NCBI GenBank assembly: GCA_963681505.1
Contig: OY811985.1
Coordinates: forward strand, 4,655,183-4,719,182
DNA from: Eunapius fragilis
Taxonomy: Eukaryota > Porifera > Demospongiae > Spongillida > Spongillidae
DNA: 64,000 nucleotides
Reading direction: 5' to 3'
The translations under genes and the position numbers were made by a program. Shown piece after piece: positions 1-10,981 of this stretch. The notes under the pieces are model-generated. The model searched no databases and had not been told where the DNA came from. It saw only the letters and a list, made by a program, of their open reading frames with translations. Numbering within the stretch: the first letter of the stretch is position 1; each line of letters opens with the position of its first letter.

Positions 1-125
1 GTATCTGAGATACATCCTTGTTCTAAGTCTGAGGTGAAGACAGCTTAAGGGTTGTCAACCAAACAAGTCAACTTAGCTTTCATTACATGCCCAACATGAG
101 GGTGTGTGTTGGTTGACTGATGACC

Positions 126-242
126 GGTCCCCAGGAGGAAATAACCAGCTCGCTGGGTCCCCAGGAGGAAATAACCAGCTCGCTGGGTCCCCAGGGAGAT
201 GGACCAGCTCTCTGGGTCCCCAGGAAAAAGAACCAGCTTGCT
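126..242. repeat. 30-bp direct repeat, about four units
   Basis: Units of about 30 bp built on GGTCCCCAGG and ending in AACCAGCTCGCTG repeat almost four times. The first two are identical and the last two diverged. The array lies just upstream of the DIRS-like coding remnant. Confidence 0.8.
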
Positions 243-1440
243 GATTACTTCAATTACATAATGGATTACGATGAATGGTACATAGAACCCTCAGTGTTTG
301 CCATCATGGGGTCCAGACACAGTTGATAAATTTGCATCTTCATATAACAAGCTTGTTTTGCATGCCCTGGGACCGAGGCAGTCGACAACTGATATGGGGA
401 AAATAACTGGTTATGTCCACCACCCAGTCTTATACCTAGAGAGATTAGGCATGTTGAATGCTGTCTCTGAATTCAAGGGACACCTGTTAGTACCCTGTTT
501 GGGAGCCTACCCCGTTTTGACCATTGCTGCGGACAGGCTGTGATGAATTTGGTGACATTTGTTGTAGACACCTGGACGTTGCATGCCCCTGTCAGAGGGG
601 CTGGTCAGGCCCGGCAGATCAGGCTCCAGATAGTTCTATGGAAAGTGGTCCAATACAGCTATGATTGCTCTATTTGTGTCAATAGCACAACCTAGTTGCT
701 TGCTGCAGGGCAAGTAGTTATGGGGAACCCAGTTCAGATCATAGTGTGTGTGACATGAACTGTGTGGTACTGTGTTAAGCCAAAGTGCTGTTGTACCATG
801 TACTTGTATGTATTGGCCGGAGGGCCTATAGTGTTGATGGTACTGTGAAATCGACTGTGTATTTCAACCCGGAGGGTTGGGGCCCAGTGGTGGAGGCCAA
901 TGGCGGTGTAACCTGGGGAGGGGGTAGGGGGGGAGCAAGCCAGTATTTCTGCGCGTACTCATCAGTAAATTAGAAAATACTGACAAGTATATGAACGTGC
1001 GTGGCCCCCCTCTCTAGCCACATCACCATTATGGAGAGGCCAACCAGTGTCTCAATGCAGGTGTGTTTACAGCAGGGATGTAGTCATTGTTGCGCAACTT
1101 GGAGGGCCCGGAGCTGGAGAGGCTGGCCCAATCAACAGTGCTCAAGAGCTGAGCAGACAGCACTACAAAGAAGTACCTTGGGGCCTTTCAGAGATGGGTG
1201 ACCTGAGCAGAGCCCATCAGGGAATGCCAAGCTTCCCGATAAATGTACATGCAGTGCCTCAGTGAGCGGTGCATGCTATCTGATGGGTATAAGGGTCTGG
1301 TTCCGTTCCAGCCAATTGGAGGTTTACCCTTAGTTAAGTCCACCATAGAAGGTTTGAGGCATAAGCCGAAGGTTCGGAAGGAACTAGTTACGGTTGATAT
1401 GGATGGTTGGAGGCAGCGGGGTCAGTTCCATCCCTGACGG
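224..1440 (+). mobile_element. Decayed DIRS-type (tyrosine recombinase) retroelement fragment
   Basis: Two coding remnants lie in the order RNase H then tyrosine recombinase, which is the DIRS order. At about 224-330 the plus-strand translation reads NQLADYFNYIMDYDEWYIEP followed by a WGPDTVDKFASSYN segment. This resembles the end of the RNase H-like region of invertebrate DIRS elements (family knowledge from memory). At about 1090-1440 a frameshifted stretch contains LERLAQSTVLKS, STTKKYLGAFQRWV and FPINVHAV, then ending KELVTVDM. That is the helical N-terminal part of the element's tyrosine recombinase. Stops and frameshifts occur throughout, and 545-1000 has no recognisable coding. The catalytic R-H-R-Y half of the recombinase is absent, replaced from 1518 by (GT)n and a minisatellite. 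No termini were found. Confidence 0.6.
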
Positions 1441-1516
1441 AGATCGGGCTGTTGGCACGGAGATCGGGCTGTTGGCAGTGTGTAAGGTGGCTTTTGCTGG
1501 GTTTATGAGTATATGG

Positions 1517-1517
<1 letters not shown>

Positions 1518-1590
<73 letters not shown>
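1518..1590. repeat. (GT)n microsatellite
   Basis: An uninterrupted GT run of about 73 bp separates the DIRS remnant from the following minisatellite. The Cys-Val or Thr-His open frames across it are translation artefacts. Confidence 0.95.
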
Positions 1591-1592
<2 letters not shown>

Positions 1593-1625
1593 GCATGCAC
1601 AATGACATGATGTGTTATTTAGTTG

Positions 1626-3218
1626 TAGGAGAGAAGTGTGCTGTTAGAGGCATAGGGAGGGAGCAATGGGGAAGTGTGCTGTTAGAGGCATGGGGAGGGG
1701 GAAGTGTGCTATTAGAGGCATGGGGAGGGGGAAGTGTGCTGTTAGAGGCATGGGGAGGGGGAAGTGTGCTATTAGAGGCATGGGGAGGGGGAAGTGTGCT
1801 GTTAGAGGCATGGGGAGGGGGAAGTGTGCTGTTAGAGGCATGGGGAGGGGGAAGTGTGCTGTTAAAGGCATGGGGAGGGAGCGATGGGGAAGTGTGCTGT
1901 TAGAGGCATGGGGAGGGAGAAGTGTGCTGTTAGAGGCATGGGGAGGGAGCGATGGGGAAGTGTGCTGTTAGAGGCATGGGGAGGGAGAAGTGTGCTGTTA
2001 GGGGCATGGGGAGAGAGAAGTGTGCTGTTAGAGGCATGGAGAGGGAGAAGTGTGCTGTTAGAGGCATGGGGAGGGGGAAGTGTGCTGTTAGAGGCATGGG
2101 GAGGGAGAAGTGTGCTGTTAGAGGCATGGGGAGGGAGAAGTGTGCTGTTAGAGGCATGGGGAGGGAGAAGTGTGCTGTTAGAGGCATGGGGAGGGGAAGT
2201 GTGCTGTTAGAGGCATGGGGAGGGGAAGCGTGCTGTTAGAGGCATGGGGAGGGAGCGATGGGGAAGTGTGCTGTTAGAGGCATGGGGAGGGAGAAGTGTG
2301 CTGTTAGGGGCATGGGGAGAGAGAAGTGTGCTGTTAGAGGCATGGAGAGGGAGAAGTGTGCTGTTAGAGGCATAGGGAGGGGGAAGTGTGCTGTTAGAGG
2401 CATGGGGAGGGAGAAGTGTGCTGTTAGGGGCATGGGGAGAGAGAAGTGTGCTGTTAGAGGCATGGAGAGGGAGAAGTGTGCTGTTAGAGGCATAGGGAGG
2501 GAGAAGTGTGCTGTTAGAGGCATGGGGAGGGAGAAGTGTGCTGTTAGAGGCATGGGGAGGGAGAAGTGTGCTGTTAGAGGCATGGGGAGGGGAAGCGTGC
2601 TGTTAGAGGCATGGGGAGGGTGAAGTGTGCTGTTAGAGGCATGGGGAGGGGAAGCGTGCTGTTAGAGGCATGGGGAGGGTGAAGTGTGCTGTTAGAGGCA
2701 TGGGGAGGGGAAGCGTGCTGTTAGAGGCATGGGGAGGGTGAAGTGTGCTGTTAGAGGCATGGGGAGGGGAAGCGTGCTGTTAGAGGCATGGGGAGGGTGA
2801 AGTGTGCTGTTAGAGGCATGGGGAGGGTGAAGTGTGCTGTTAGAGGCATGGGGAGGGGTTAGAGGCATGGGGAGGGAGCGATGGGGAAGTGTGCTGTTGG
2901 AGAAATGGGGATGGGGAAGTGTGCTCTTAGAGGCATGGGGAGGGTGAAGTGTGCTGTTAGAGGCATGGGGAGGGGTTAGAGGCATGGGGAGGGAGCGATG
3001 GGGAAGTGTGCTGTTGGAGAAATGGGGATGGGGACGTGTGCTCTTAGGGGCATGGGGAGGGTGAAGTGTGCTGTTAGAGGCATGGGGAGGGGTTAGAGGC
3101 ATGGGGAGGGGTTAGAGGCATGGGGAGGGAGCGATGGGGAAGTGTGCTGTTGGAGAAATGGGGGAGAGGGGGGGGGGGAGTGTGTTGTTAGAGGCATGGG
3201 GAGGGAGCGACGGAGCGA
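1626..3218. repeat. 30-bp purine-rich minisatellite with higher-order pattern
   Basis: About 50 copies of a unit close to GAAGTGTGCTGTTAGAGGCA plus TGGGGAGGGA. Unit variants (GGGGCATGGGGAGAGA, GGCATGGAGAGGG and a GAGCGATGG insertion) recur in the same order around 1950-2100, 2255-2390 and 2400-2490, so blocks of several units have been duplicated. Toward the 3' end an AGAAATGGGGATGGGG variant appears. One strand is strongly purine-rich. Reading frames open in several phases only because of the repeat. Confidence 0.95.
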
Positions 3219-3570
3219 TTTATATCCAGGACCATATGCTGTCAAATTAAATGCATACGTATAGAAATTTATCCGTTTATTGTTGTTATTTATTTATTAA
3301 ATTTTAAATTGTTCTATTGTTTTGTTTATTATTGTTGTTCCAAGTTAGTAACAGTTTCCATAGCAATCATTACCATGCCAACACAAATATAATACCAATC
3401 AAACTAGGCTATCATAATGCATCTAATATTTGAAGCAAAAAAGCACCTATCGTATATATGACTCAGCTCTGCTTCATCTTCTATCATATCAAATATACAT
3501 CAAGTTATATTTACTGCTGACTTCATTTGATGTGATTTAATTCGATTTAATTTCAGTAGCATATATTGCA
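3219..3570. other. AT-rich spacer, no gene seen
   Basis: AT-rich single-copy-looking DNA between two minisatellites. No reading frame, RNA gene or repeat could be supported. Confidence 0.6.
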
Positions 3571-3589
3571 AGGGTAGTTAGGGGTTGGA

Positions 3590-3800
3590 TCCGGGTAGTT
3601 AGGGGTGTTGGGTCTGGGTCATTAGGGGGGGTTGGGTCTGGGTCATTAGGGGGGGTTGGGTCTGGGTCATTAGGGGGGGTTGGGTCTGGGTCATTAGGGG
3701 ATGTTGGGTCTGGGTCATTAGGGGGGGTTGGGTCTGGGTCATTAGGGGGGGTTGGGTCTGGGTCATTAGGGGGTGTTGGGTCTGGGTCATTAGGGGGTTG
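3590..3800. repeat. 24-bp G-rich minisatellite, about eight units
   Basis: Units of GGGTCTGGGTCATTAGGG plus a variable G run repeat about eight times. The plus strand has regularly spaced runs of three to seven G, so it could form G-quadruplexes. The TTAGGG-like core does not make it telomeric because the period is 24 bp. Confidence 0.9.
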
Positions 3801-4265
3801 AGATTGGGGCTTTGTCTATCTTTGAGGAATTTGGTCCATCACTTACACCTGGTCATTTTGGGCACCCCCATATGTGGTAGCAGGTCTACCCTATGGGTGG
3901 CCTTGGCTTGCGGCTTTTCTTACCATTCTTCTTTGCACAGCCTATATTGTTTCTGTGTGCTCCTCCAGCTGTGATGACTAATTGTGTGCAATCTTACAGC
4001 AGTGGCAGAAGGTGTTATATAGTGGGGGTAAGACTATGAATATATGAAGTGGTTGTGGTAGATCAAGGTAGCACATGCTCATGGATTGTGCATGCCGATT
4101 ATGCAGCTAGACTCGAGAAATTTACTTTCCTAAGTCCAGTCTGTTTCTCTTTAGCGTGTATAGAAGAGGACTAACAAAGTCTGGAAAAGGCTATTTTTGA
4201 GTTTCTTAGACAAAATTCTCTCACTCACTGGTGGAGAGGACATAACAGAGTCTACATAAATGGCA
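3801..4265. other. Non-coding spacer
   Basis: No supported gene or repeat was seen on either strand. Confidence 0.5.
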
Positions 4266-4268
4266 TAA

Positions 4269-4392
4269 AGATGACCCGACCATACACTAGGCAACAATGT
4301 TGCATGCAACTCAATGAATCCAATTATATTTTCAGTAAAACATTAGTTTGCATAGTGTTGCGTGCAACATGTTGCCTAGTGTATGGTCACCT
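4269..4392. mobile_element. Foldback MITE with TAA target duplication (Harbinger-like)
   Basis: The two ends form long inverted repeats: AGATGACC, then ACCATACACTAGGCAACA at the left, and the reverse complement ending GGTCACCT at the right. TAA flanks both sides (4266-4268 and 4393-4395). A 3-bp TWA duplication is typical of PIF/Harbinger elements. The 124-bp body has no coding capacity. Confidence 0.7.
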
Positions 4393-4639
4393 TAAGACAG
4401 CAGTGGTGGAGCCAAGGAAGGGGGGGGATGGGGGGTTAATACCCCCCACCCCCCAACTCTAGCAGACAAAAATTAATATTCATACATTGCATCGCTAACA
4501 GCTTTTCTAGCAAACAAAGCTTGCCTTTTGTCTGAGTCTGCCCCTCATTGCTGTAAGTGCTACTGTCTGTTGCCCACAGCCTCCCCTTGGAATCGAATGC
4601 TTTGTGGTAGTTGTAAAATGATTGCTTGGCAATGATTAA

Positions 4640-4800
4640 TCCAGGTACAATTTGTGAGTATGAGAGTGGAAAAAACTATGCAATCCAACAAGTAATACAT
4701 CTGTGAAGGATTGAAGCGATTTTTTCTCGGGAGCAGACAATAGATATCTTGCATAAAAGGCGGTGGAATATTGTGCCCCCCCCCCCCCCCCCAGAAAAAA
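4640..4800. repeat. Diverged dispersed repeat, copy 1
   Basis: The stretch AAAAAACTATGCAATCCAAC through GAGCAGACAATAGAT and GTGGAATATTGTG matches, with many differences, positions about 5798-5950 in the same orientation. It is a non-coding duplication of unknown class. Confidence 0.6.
4776..4792. repeat. Poly-C run
   Basis: Seventeen consecutive C followed by AGAAAAAAA. A likely length-variable or assembly-sensitive site. Confidence 0.9.
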
Positions 4801-5149
4801 ATAGATAGAGCAGAGTCATCTCTGGCATTAAATGTTAACTGACCATCCAAATGTGAGCAGAAAAAAATTAGACATCATTGATTAGTATATTGACGTTTTC
4901 TCTTTCCGGCACAGTTTTATTCATAATAGACCGAGTCCTTGATTAAATTATGAAGTGCAAGAAAAGCAAATATTACAAAAAGGCCTGAGATTAGGTGATA
5001 AAACCTGACCTACATATTACTAAGCTCTGCATGAAGATTTAATGTGCAAGTGAAGAATATTCTTGCAGACTTGCTTAGATAGTTTTTATGCTCCTTGGAG
5101 AAACTTGAATTGCAACCTGGGCCTTCAAAGTTGCTTTTTCCCAGTATAT

Positions 5150-5390
5150 ATATATATTGGAACACTGTCGAGCAATATCACCCCTGTGATACTTTTTAAG
5201 TCCTTCACGACAAGCAAAAGAAAACTAACGCTCACATTGAAATGTATGGCTAATTATAAATTCCATGCCTTATAATTTTATGATGGATAGTCCAATTTTG
5301 GATGCTTAGTGATCATTTTATAGAAGCTCTTTGCAGTTCACAGAAAATTAAAAACTTGAAAACTACCTAGAAGGGTTATTTTTGCTAGAT
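5150..5390 (-). mobile_element. MITE of the 'ACAGTGTCCAGCAAAATCAC' family, degraded copy
   Basis: Read on the minus strand, this copy matches the element at 21289-21489: AACCCTTCTAGGTAGTTTTC, then ATTGGACTATCCATCATAAA, AATTAGCCATACATTTCAAT, and finally an end resembling GGGTGATATTGCTCGACAGT. The two ends are imperfect inverted repeats. A second end-like piece follows at about 5405-5475. Confidence 0.65.
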
Positions 5391-5797
5391 GATGTGCAAT
5401 TAATGTACGAGACAATGTCCAGCATAATTGCCCTTGTGAGTAGCTTTCAAGTTTTTAATTTTTATTTTCTGTTTAAAATGTGCAGCTTCTCTTTCAAAGA
5501 ATCATTGTGCATTAAGAATTCTACTTTCCCTCGTAGGGTCATAGGGCACAGAATGTTCAATTTATTTTGAATTGAATTCTAACTGACCTTTAGTCCGATT
5601 CAAAGTGTAATTTTCACTGTGCTACAATCAAGCAGTTTTATACATAAAGTTTAATTACAATCGCAGTGTAATTATAGTTTTGTTATTTTTCGAACCTTGG
5701 GCAATTAAATCTCCTTTTCCGACGTATTACTAAAACACCTCAGCCCCATCAAGGGTATGCACGTATAATATAATGTGTGTGTTTTTTAATTTTGTGA

Positions 5798-5955
5798 GGT
5801 AAAAAACTATGCATTCAACAAGCAATACTTCTGTGAAGAATGGAAGCATATGTTTAAAAGCGTACAATGGTTGTGCCGATTACTAGCTTTATGCTTCTCT
5901 TGGGAACAGACAATAGATTGCTTGCATAATAAGACCATGGAATATTGTAATGAAA
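5798..5955. repeat. Diverged dispersed repeat, copy 2
   Basis: Second copy of the repeat at 4640-4800, sharing AAAAAACTATGCATTCAACA and GAACAGACAATAGATTGCTT. No coding was recognised. Confidence 0.6.
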
Positions 5956-7160
5956 AACTCGAACTCAATTCACTGACCTTGCACACATGGATGGACCCGC
6001 AATTCAATGGAGGCAAATCCTTTAAAAGGGGCTTACATTTTAAAAATCGTTTTAAATGTGCTTTGCTAACAATCATTAGCTCGGGAGCCAAGCAGGGATC
6101 TGGTATGCTTTGGTATTGAGCTGCCCTGTGCTTGTTTTTGGAAAGATTTGTCATGATCCCACGAACATCTCCTTATGAGTTGTCTTCCATGACACCTTAC
6201 ATGTGTGCATAATGGGGAATACCTATGAATACAAAAGGAAACAGCCCTAGGGCAACAAGGTTCCATTGGGACAATCAAATATTGTCTTTAGGGCTTGGCA
6301 AGACAAAGATAAATTAATAATAGTAGTGAGCAGTTGGTATATGAGTTAGTTTATGTGAGATGCGTCCAATAATATTACTTGCCAGTTGATAGTTGGTATT
6401 CAGTAAAACTCAACAAGGATATACAATGTCTATGTTTTGAGCAAGCAGAAATCCCTCATGTAGGGTCTATTGCGGGACTATTTACATCAAGTGCGCAGAC
6501 AACCGCATTTTATTGTCATTCCAAGTGGGTATTTAACACCACAGCGTTAGTCGATCCGCATTTATTGCGTATGCTGTTACAAGTGAATCAGTTTTTTTTT
6601 TTGTTTAATCACTATGCATGCAAGAATTGATTCGCGCGCCGCGTTTTCACCTGTGAATTATAATTGGAGCTATATAGGCACACCGGTCATGCAAATAGCA
6701 GCACAAAAATGCTACTACCAGGCATGAATGCATGCATGCATGCATGCCTGCATGTAGTAGTATTTTTTTAGGGCTTTATAATGCAAGGTGTACAATTGGT
6801 ATGGAATTTAATCATGATGTAATGCGAACATTGCGTCCTTTGAGCAGTATAAAGCCCTTCATTTTACCATGCATTCTTTCATGTGTCAAACATTTACTGG
6901 GAGTGGTTCATTTATATGGCGTCGTGCATAAAGAGGATGGGCGTTGGTCTCATGTAATGCTTTGCTGCAGCAAACAAAAACGGAAGCCTTAATTTAATTC
7001 GCGCGCTAAATGACTTATCACTTGAGATCATCTCGCACGGTGATCGAATGCGTAATGCGTAACTTGATGCAACAACCCATGCATGCAGTTGCATGTACAT
7101 GACGAGCGCGGAAGGTTACGGGAATTATATAGTCATGCAATCTTAATTTTCCTATATCAG
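5956..7160. other. AT-rich intergenic DNA, no gene recognised
   Basis: Only short chance reading frames are present. Clusters of GCATGCATGC occur around 6725-6755, and inverted pieces such as TGCATGCATG recur through the region. No protein family, tRNA or structured repeat could be supported. Confidence 0.5.
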
Positions 7161-7167
7161 ACTCCAT

Positions 7168-7175
7168 TATAAAAA
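7168..7175 (+). promoter_or_regulatory. Candidate TATA box of the first CTCK gene
   Basis: TATAAAAA lies about 280 bp upstream of the ATG. If the intron proposed at 7267-7446 is real, the spliced 5' UTR would be about 70 nt. That matches the arrangement of the paralogue at 31 kb, whose TATA motif is stronger. Confidence 0.5.
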
Positions 7176-7266
7176 GAAAGGCGACCGCTCAAGTGATGTA
7201 CAACACGAAGGCGCGGAGAACCAGGATACCAGACAAGGATAAAGACTGAAAGAGGCATATCTGCCC

Positions 7267-7446
7267 GTAAGATATGGTGCATGCATGCATGTGCATTTTG
7301 TCGTGGTACGAAAATAAATAAAAACTGCCTGACCTGTTCTTACATAGTTTGCGAGTTCTGTACATAAAAAACCATTTCTGCATGTCAGGATAATTTACAT
7401 CTATACGTCCACGTACTTTTTTCACACCTCATTCATGCATATGTAG
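7267..7446 (+). other. Proposed 5' UTR intron of the first CTCK gene
   Basis: The donor would be CCC|GTAAGA at 7267. The acceptor would be the T-rich stretch ending ATGTAG at 7446, four bases before the ATG. The paralogue has an intron ending six bases before its ATG, which is the main support. Without transcripts it is a prediction. Confidence 0.45.
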
Positions 7447-7449
7447 TGA

Positions 7450-7953
7450 ATGAACATGAGAACTCACTGTTTCCTTGTGCTCCTTTGCGCGCTCATCGCT
7501 CTACTCCAAAGTTCGCGCGGAGCACCCAATCAACGGATGACGCGCAGCAAAGAAGACCTGCTACCAAGCACTTCTTCAACTCCAGATCTCTCCACGAATT
7601 CTTCATCGATAGCTACTCCCTCCGTAACGTCGGCTCCTCCCGTTACCGCCCCTCCTGCGACTCGTACGGCTTGTCAAAAGAAGCTGGTAAACATCACAGT
7701 CGGTGCCCCTCGAGAGGGGTGCTCGCCCGGATTGATGGTCGCCGTACCCGTATGTTCGGGTGCATGCAACTCATACGTGCAATACCTCAAAGACAGACCT
7801 TACAAAGAGTCACAATGCTCCTGCTGTCGAGCTACCACGTATCGTTCCTCAAAAAGAGCTGTTACTTTCCAGTGCGGTGGTGCAACAGAAACTATATCGT
7901 ATCTCATTGCAGCTGCAATAGACTGTAATTGCAGCCCCTGTGGATTCGTGTAG
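7450..7953 (+). CDS. Small secreted CTCK cystine-knot protein (copy A)
   Basis: The protein has 167 residues. Residues 1-25 form a signal peptide with hydrophobic core CFLVLLCALIALL, with cleavage probably before AP at RGAP. Residues 30-74 are a Ser/Thr/Pro-rich linker, likely O-glycosylated. Residues 75-164 form a C-terminal cystine-knot (CTCK) domain with eleven cysteines. The pattern includes CSGACNSY, CSCCRATTY and a terminal CNCSPC, very like the CK domain at the end of von Willebrand factor and mucins, which dimerises through disulfides. An N-glycosylation sequon NIT follows the first cysteine. The protein is much shorter than VWF or mucins and has no other domain, so it may act as a ligand, matrix or mucus-linking dimer; the role is inferred only from the fold. 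The start is the first of two close ATGs (7450 and 7456). Its paralogue lies at 31302. Confidence 0.85.
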   Translation: MNMRTHCFLVLLCALIALLQSSRGAPNQRMTRSKEDLLPSTSSTPDLSTNSSSIATPSVTSAPPVTAPPATRTACQKKLVNITVGAPREGCSPGLMVAVPVCSGACNSYVQYLKDRPYKESQCSCCRATTYRSSKRAVTFQCGGATETISYLIAAAIDCNCSPCGFV

Positions 7954-8052
7954 ACAATCTAACAGTTCGCGTGTCTTATCAAGCCCGGTTATGTTCGCGA
8001 GTCACTTGTGCATTCTGCCTGTTTTTGCTTCGTTTGTATTCATTACACATGA

Positions 8053-8058
8053 AATAAA
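8053..8058 (+). terminator. Polyadenylation signal of the first CTCK gene
   Basis: AATAAA lies 100 bp after the stop codon, followed by an (ATT)n tract. It is the first good match downstream of the gene. Confidence 0.6.
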
Positions 8059-8138
8059 TTATTATTATTATTATTATACAGGATGATTACAAATGGTTAT
8101 AAATATATAATACACATCAAACACACACAGGTACGGTT

Positions 8139-8262
8139 CTACACTCTTCGGAGAATGGCTCTAGCATTCGCTCTAATTAAGCAAATGCTTAAGTTGGAGA
8201 ACAGTTCGAAAGAAGCCTGTGACTTCGGCAGGGACTTGTGGATAGCAAGCCGAGCTGCAACT
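8139..8262 (-). pseudogene. REL-ENDO retroelement fragment, C-terminal end
   Basis: The minus-strand frame reads ARLAIHKSLPKSQ, then FELFSNLSICLI and RANARAILRRV and ends at a stop. This matches the C-terminal end of the REL-ENDO retroelement family repeated across this window (fullest copy at 9158-9882). It sits just after the polyadenylation signal of the first CTCK gene, on the opposite strand. Confidence 0.7.
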
Positions 8263-8857
8263 AATTATACTATTTAAGAAATGTGCATATTTACAAAAAC
8301 TACTACACTAAATTAATAGCACGCAAAAAACACACGACAGTTCTTAGGAGCTCAATCTTACTAAGGATGGCCGATGCCACTGATCCGGTGTCAGTCTCCC
8401 ATATAGGTCATGCTTACCGATGGTCATGCTATTTTGGAACGGTAAAATTTTTGCTGTAACAGCGTCCCTGCTAAGATTTACCATCGGTAAGGATGCAAGG
8501 GTGTAGGTAGATACACTACACAGGTATCTCCTAATTGAGCCATGTTCCAAAACATGCTATATACTACTGCTACTAAACGCATCATTCCAAAATTTGTACG
8601 CCGGCGCCTGATTCCAAAATAATTGGCCCTTCAGCATATGTATATGTATATATTATATTATAATTATATATATATCTACGTGCGTTCACAAAGAATTGAT
8701 TGGCTCAATGCATTACACGCGGCTTTATATATATTACACAAAACAATTAATGCATGCTGGTTACTATACACATTACTACCTAGTTATTTTACATGTATAA
8801 TATAATTATTGGTTGTCACTGGTTAACAGTATTTTATTTCTTTAGTGTGTTATTAGT

Positions 8858-8899
8858 AAATGACCTATATGGCAGGCTGAACCTCAACCTAGTTAGAAC
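8858..8899 (+). pseudogene. Tiny REL-ENDO retroelement fragment
   Basis: The plus strand encodes DLYGRLNLNLVRT, the most conserved string of the family's C-terminal end, without flanking coding. It is about 40 bp of retroelement debris. Confidence 0.6.
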
Positions 8900-9157
8900 C
8901 ATGCAACGCCACAGCCATACTCTGCAGATGTTTTGTCCCTGACTATTAGCTTTTATTTGTTGTTTGTCATAGTAGTTCATGTATTATATTGTATTTTCAG
9001 AGATATGCCAAATGATTGCTCCTCTCACACACAAACAAGAATTCAGTTGCTTTGCACGTACATGTGTTGTTACAATGTGGTGTCTATAATAAAAGTCTAT
9101 AATAAAAATATATACATTTCACATATACACCAGTTGAAAAACATGCAAAAATCAAAG

Positions 9158-9882
9158 TTAAACTTCACCCTCAGATCTGAAAAAGCCTAAACGTGAGGGT
9201 AAAGCTTGAGCATTTGCTCTCACCAGTGTTAGATTGAGACGTTGGTAGATGGTAGTGATGGCCTTGGATTTGCTACACTGCAACTGGATGGCCAGACGGG
9301 ATGCTGGCCAAGAAATGGTTGACTGGGCTTCTGCACCCCAGCAACCATAAGTCTCAACTGCTAAGGGTATAAAAACCCATCCGAGCTCTGCACACTTACG
9401 ATCATTAACACCATGTTTCCGAACTTCAGCTGCCATAGCTGCAGACCCTCTTGCAACTCCTGCTTCAGTTAAAGTAGTGAGATTAAGCGGTGAGGTTACA
9501 GTTAGGTCAAAAGCTGCTGGTTTGCCGATTATCCAGTTCTGTACAAGAATATCAGCTGGACGACTGTGTCTTTTGTCTACTCCTATGCCACAACCTACTT
9601 CAAGCTGTCCCCCAGACATGCTCGATGGCAGAACTGTGAAAAGGCATCCCTCAAGCTGTTGTGGCGTAGCACGACATCCCCTCTACCTCTACACATCACT
9701 GCATGGTGTCCTAGGTGGTCTAGCTGGTGTTCAGGACAGTATGGACAGCAAGAACCTAAAGATGTGTTCATTCCAAGCCACCACTTCAATGCAATCTGGA
9801 ACTCATCAGGTTCAAGGTGAAGGTTAAGACCTATTGTTTTATTATTTGCAGTATAATTAATTAATGTGTCATGTGACCACAA
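9158..9882 (-). pseudogene. 3' end of an R2-like (REL-ENDO) non-LTR retrotransposon, best copy
   Basis: This is the most complete copy. The first frame (9882 to about 9600) carries EFQIALKWWLGM and a zinc-knuckle-like motif, C-x2-C-x9-H-x4-C (CPYC...HHAVMC), followed by GDVVLRHNSLRDAF. A second frame (9619 to 9158) continues with SRPADILVQNW, GKPAAFDLTVTSPL, CAELGWVFIPLAVETYG and IYQRLNLTLVRANAQALPSR. A CCHC knuckle followed by a conserved RPADxLV...KPAAFDxTV block fits the C-terminal restriction-like endonuclease of R2/NeSL-type LINEs, where the aspartates and lysine would be catalytic (family knowledge). The frames join by a shift near 9600, so the copy is broken. No reverse transcriptase is present, consistent with 5' truncation. 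It could instead be a related stand-alone family. Confidence 0.65.
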
Positions 9883-9899
9883 TTTCTATTAAAACCAAT

Positions 9900-10960
9900 T
9901 TGGTTCACAGACGTTATACGGTCATATCACGCGATGAAAAGTGTCCATAAATTTTCTACAGAGACAGTCAATTACCTATACTTTAATGCGCAGAAACTTA
10001 ATTGGTAGTCATTGGCAGTGTTGATGCGGCATGCAGACTGACATATACTTTGCTACATGCATTTGTGGCAAAAATGGACCGCAGACTGTAAGGATACGTA
10101 TATATAGCAACATTGCCAGTGTGACCTGTCAGGCCGGGGTCTGGCCTGAAAGGTCGGGACACACCCTCACATTTTAATACCACATGTTAGATTGACTGAT
10201 GGTTATGGCAAAACAGCACACATACATTGTGGATCCGAATTAGCATTCACATGCCTCCAAACATCGCGGGAGATGATTCCACATCTATAGTCTGGCGCTG
10301 CTGGTATCTATCCGCTTAACTATTTTCGTCAGATATTGTCGCAGTGGAATCATTGTTTCTAAACAATATTCGCATCTGCGGTTACAATTGGAGTGACGTT
10401 ATCTTGGTTAAAAAAAAAAAAAAACTGTCATCGCAGCTATGGGATATGTAAGATCCTTGCGACTACTCCTCTTTAGGTACTTCCCTTGCGGTTCTTGCAA
10501 ACCCAGACACGGATATCAGTTTGCAAAGAGGCATTTCCAAGGTCTGGTGCGTAGAAACAACAAGGGAAGAGGAGTTGGATTTGACGCAGCATCCGTACCG
10601 ATATACAGGGAAACTTTTAATCCTGGGATATTTTTGTGTACCGATTGCATGTCTATATACTGCATGATGACCAATGCTATATCCTGATGACTATATCCTG
10701 CATGATGACTATATCCTGCATGATGACTAATGCTATATCCTGATGACCAATGCTATATCCTGATTACTAATGCTATATCCTGAGGGCTTGCATCTGGAAG
10801 GATTCGTGTTCTCTGATTGTGTTTGCAAACATACTAAAATGCTAACCGGCCCAAGGGCATGTTTACTATTAATTAATAAGGTTGCCGAAAGTCAGGCCTC
10901 GGGTCTTTAGGCCTGGACTGAAAGGTCCACATGCCAGGCCGAATAATTAATTCACTCATG
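9900..10960. other. Intergenic DNA with short repeats
   Basis: A short inverted structure around TCAGGCCGGGGTCTGGCCTG occurs at 10128-10160, and a related GC-rich piece at 10880-10940. A tract at 10670-10785 repeats a 15-22 bp unit containing CTATATCCTGATGA. No gene was recognised. Confidence 0.5.
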
Positions 10961-10981
10961 AAACAAGTAATAAAACATTCT

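Noticed and set aside
3590..3800. Interstitial telomere (TTAGGG) array
   Set aside because: The period is 24 bp with one TTAGGG-like core per unit, so it is a minisatellite.
7446..7928. Second plus-strand open frame of 160 codons overlapping the first CTCK gene
   Set aside because: It is the shifted shadow of the CTCK frame; it has no signal peptide or conserved cysteine pattern.
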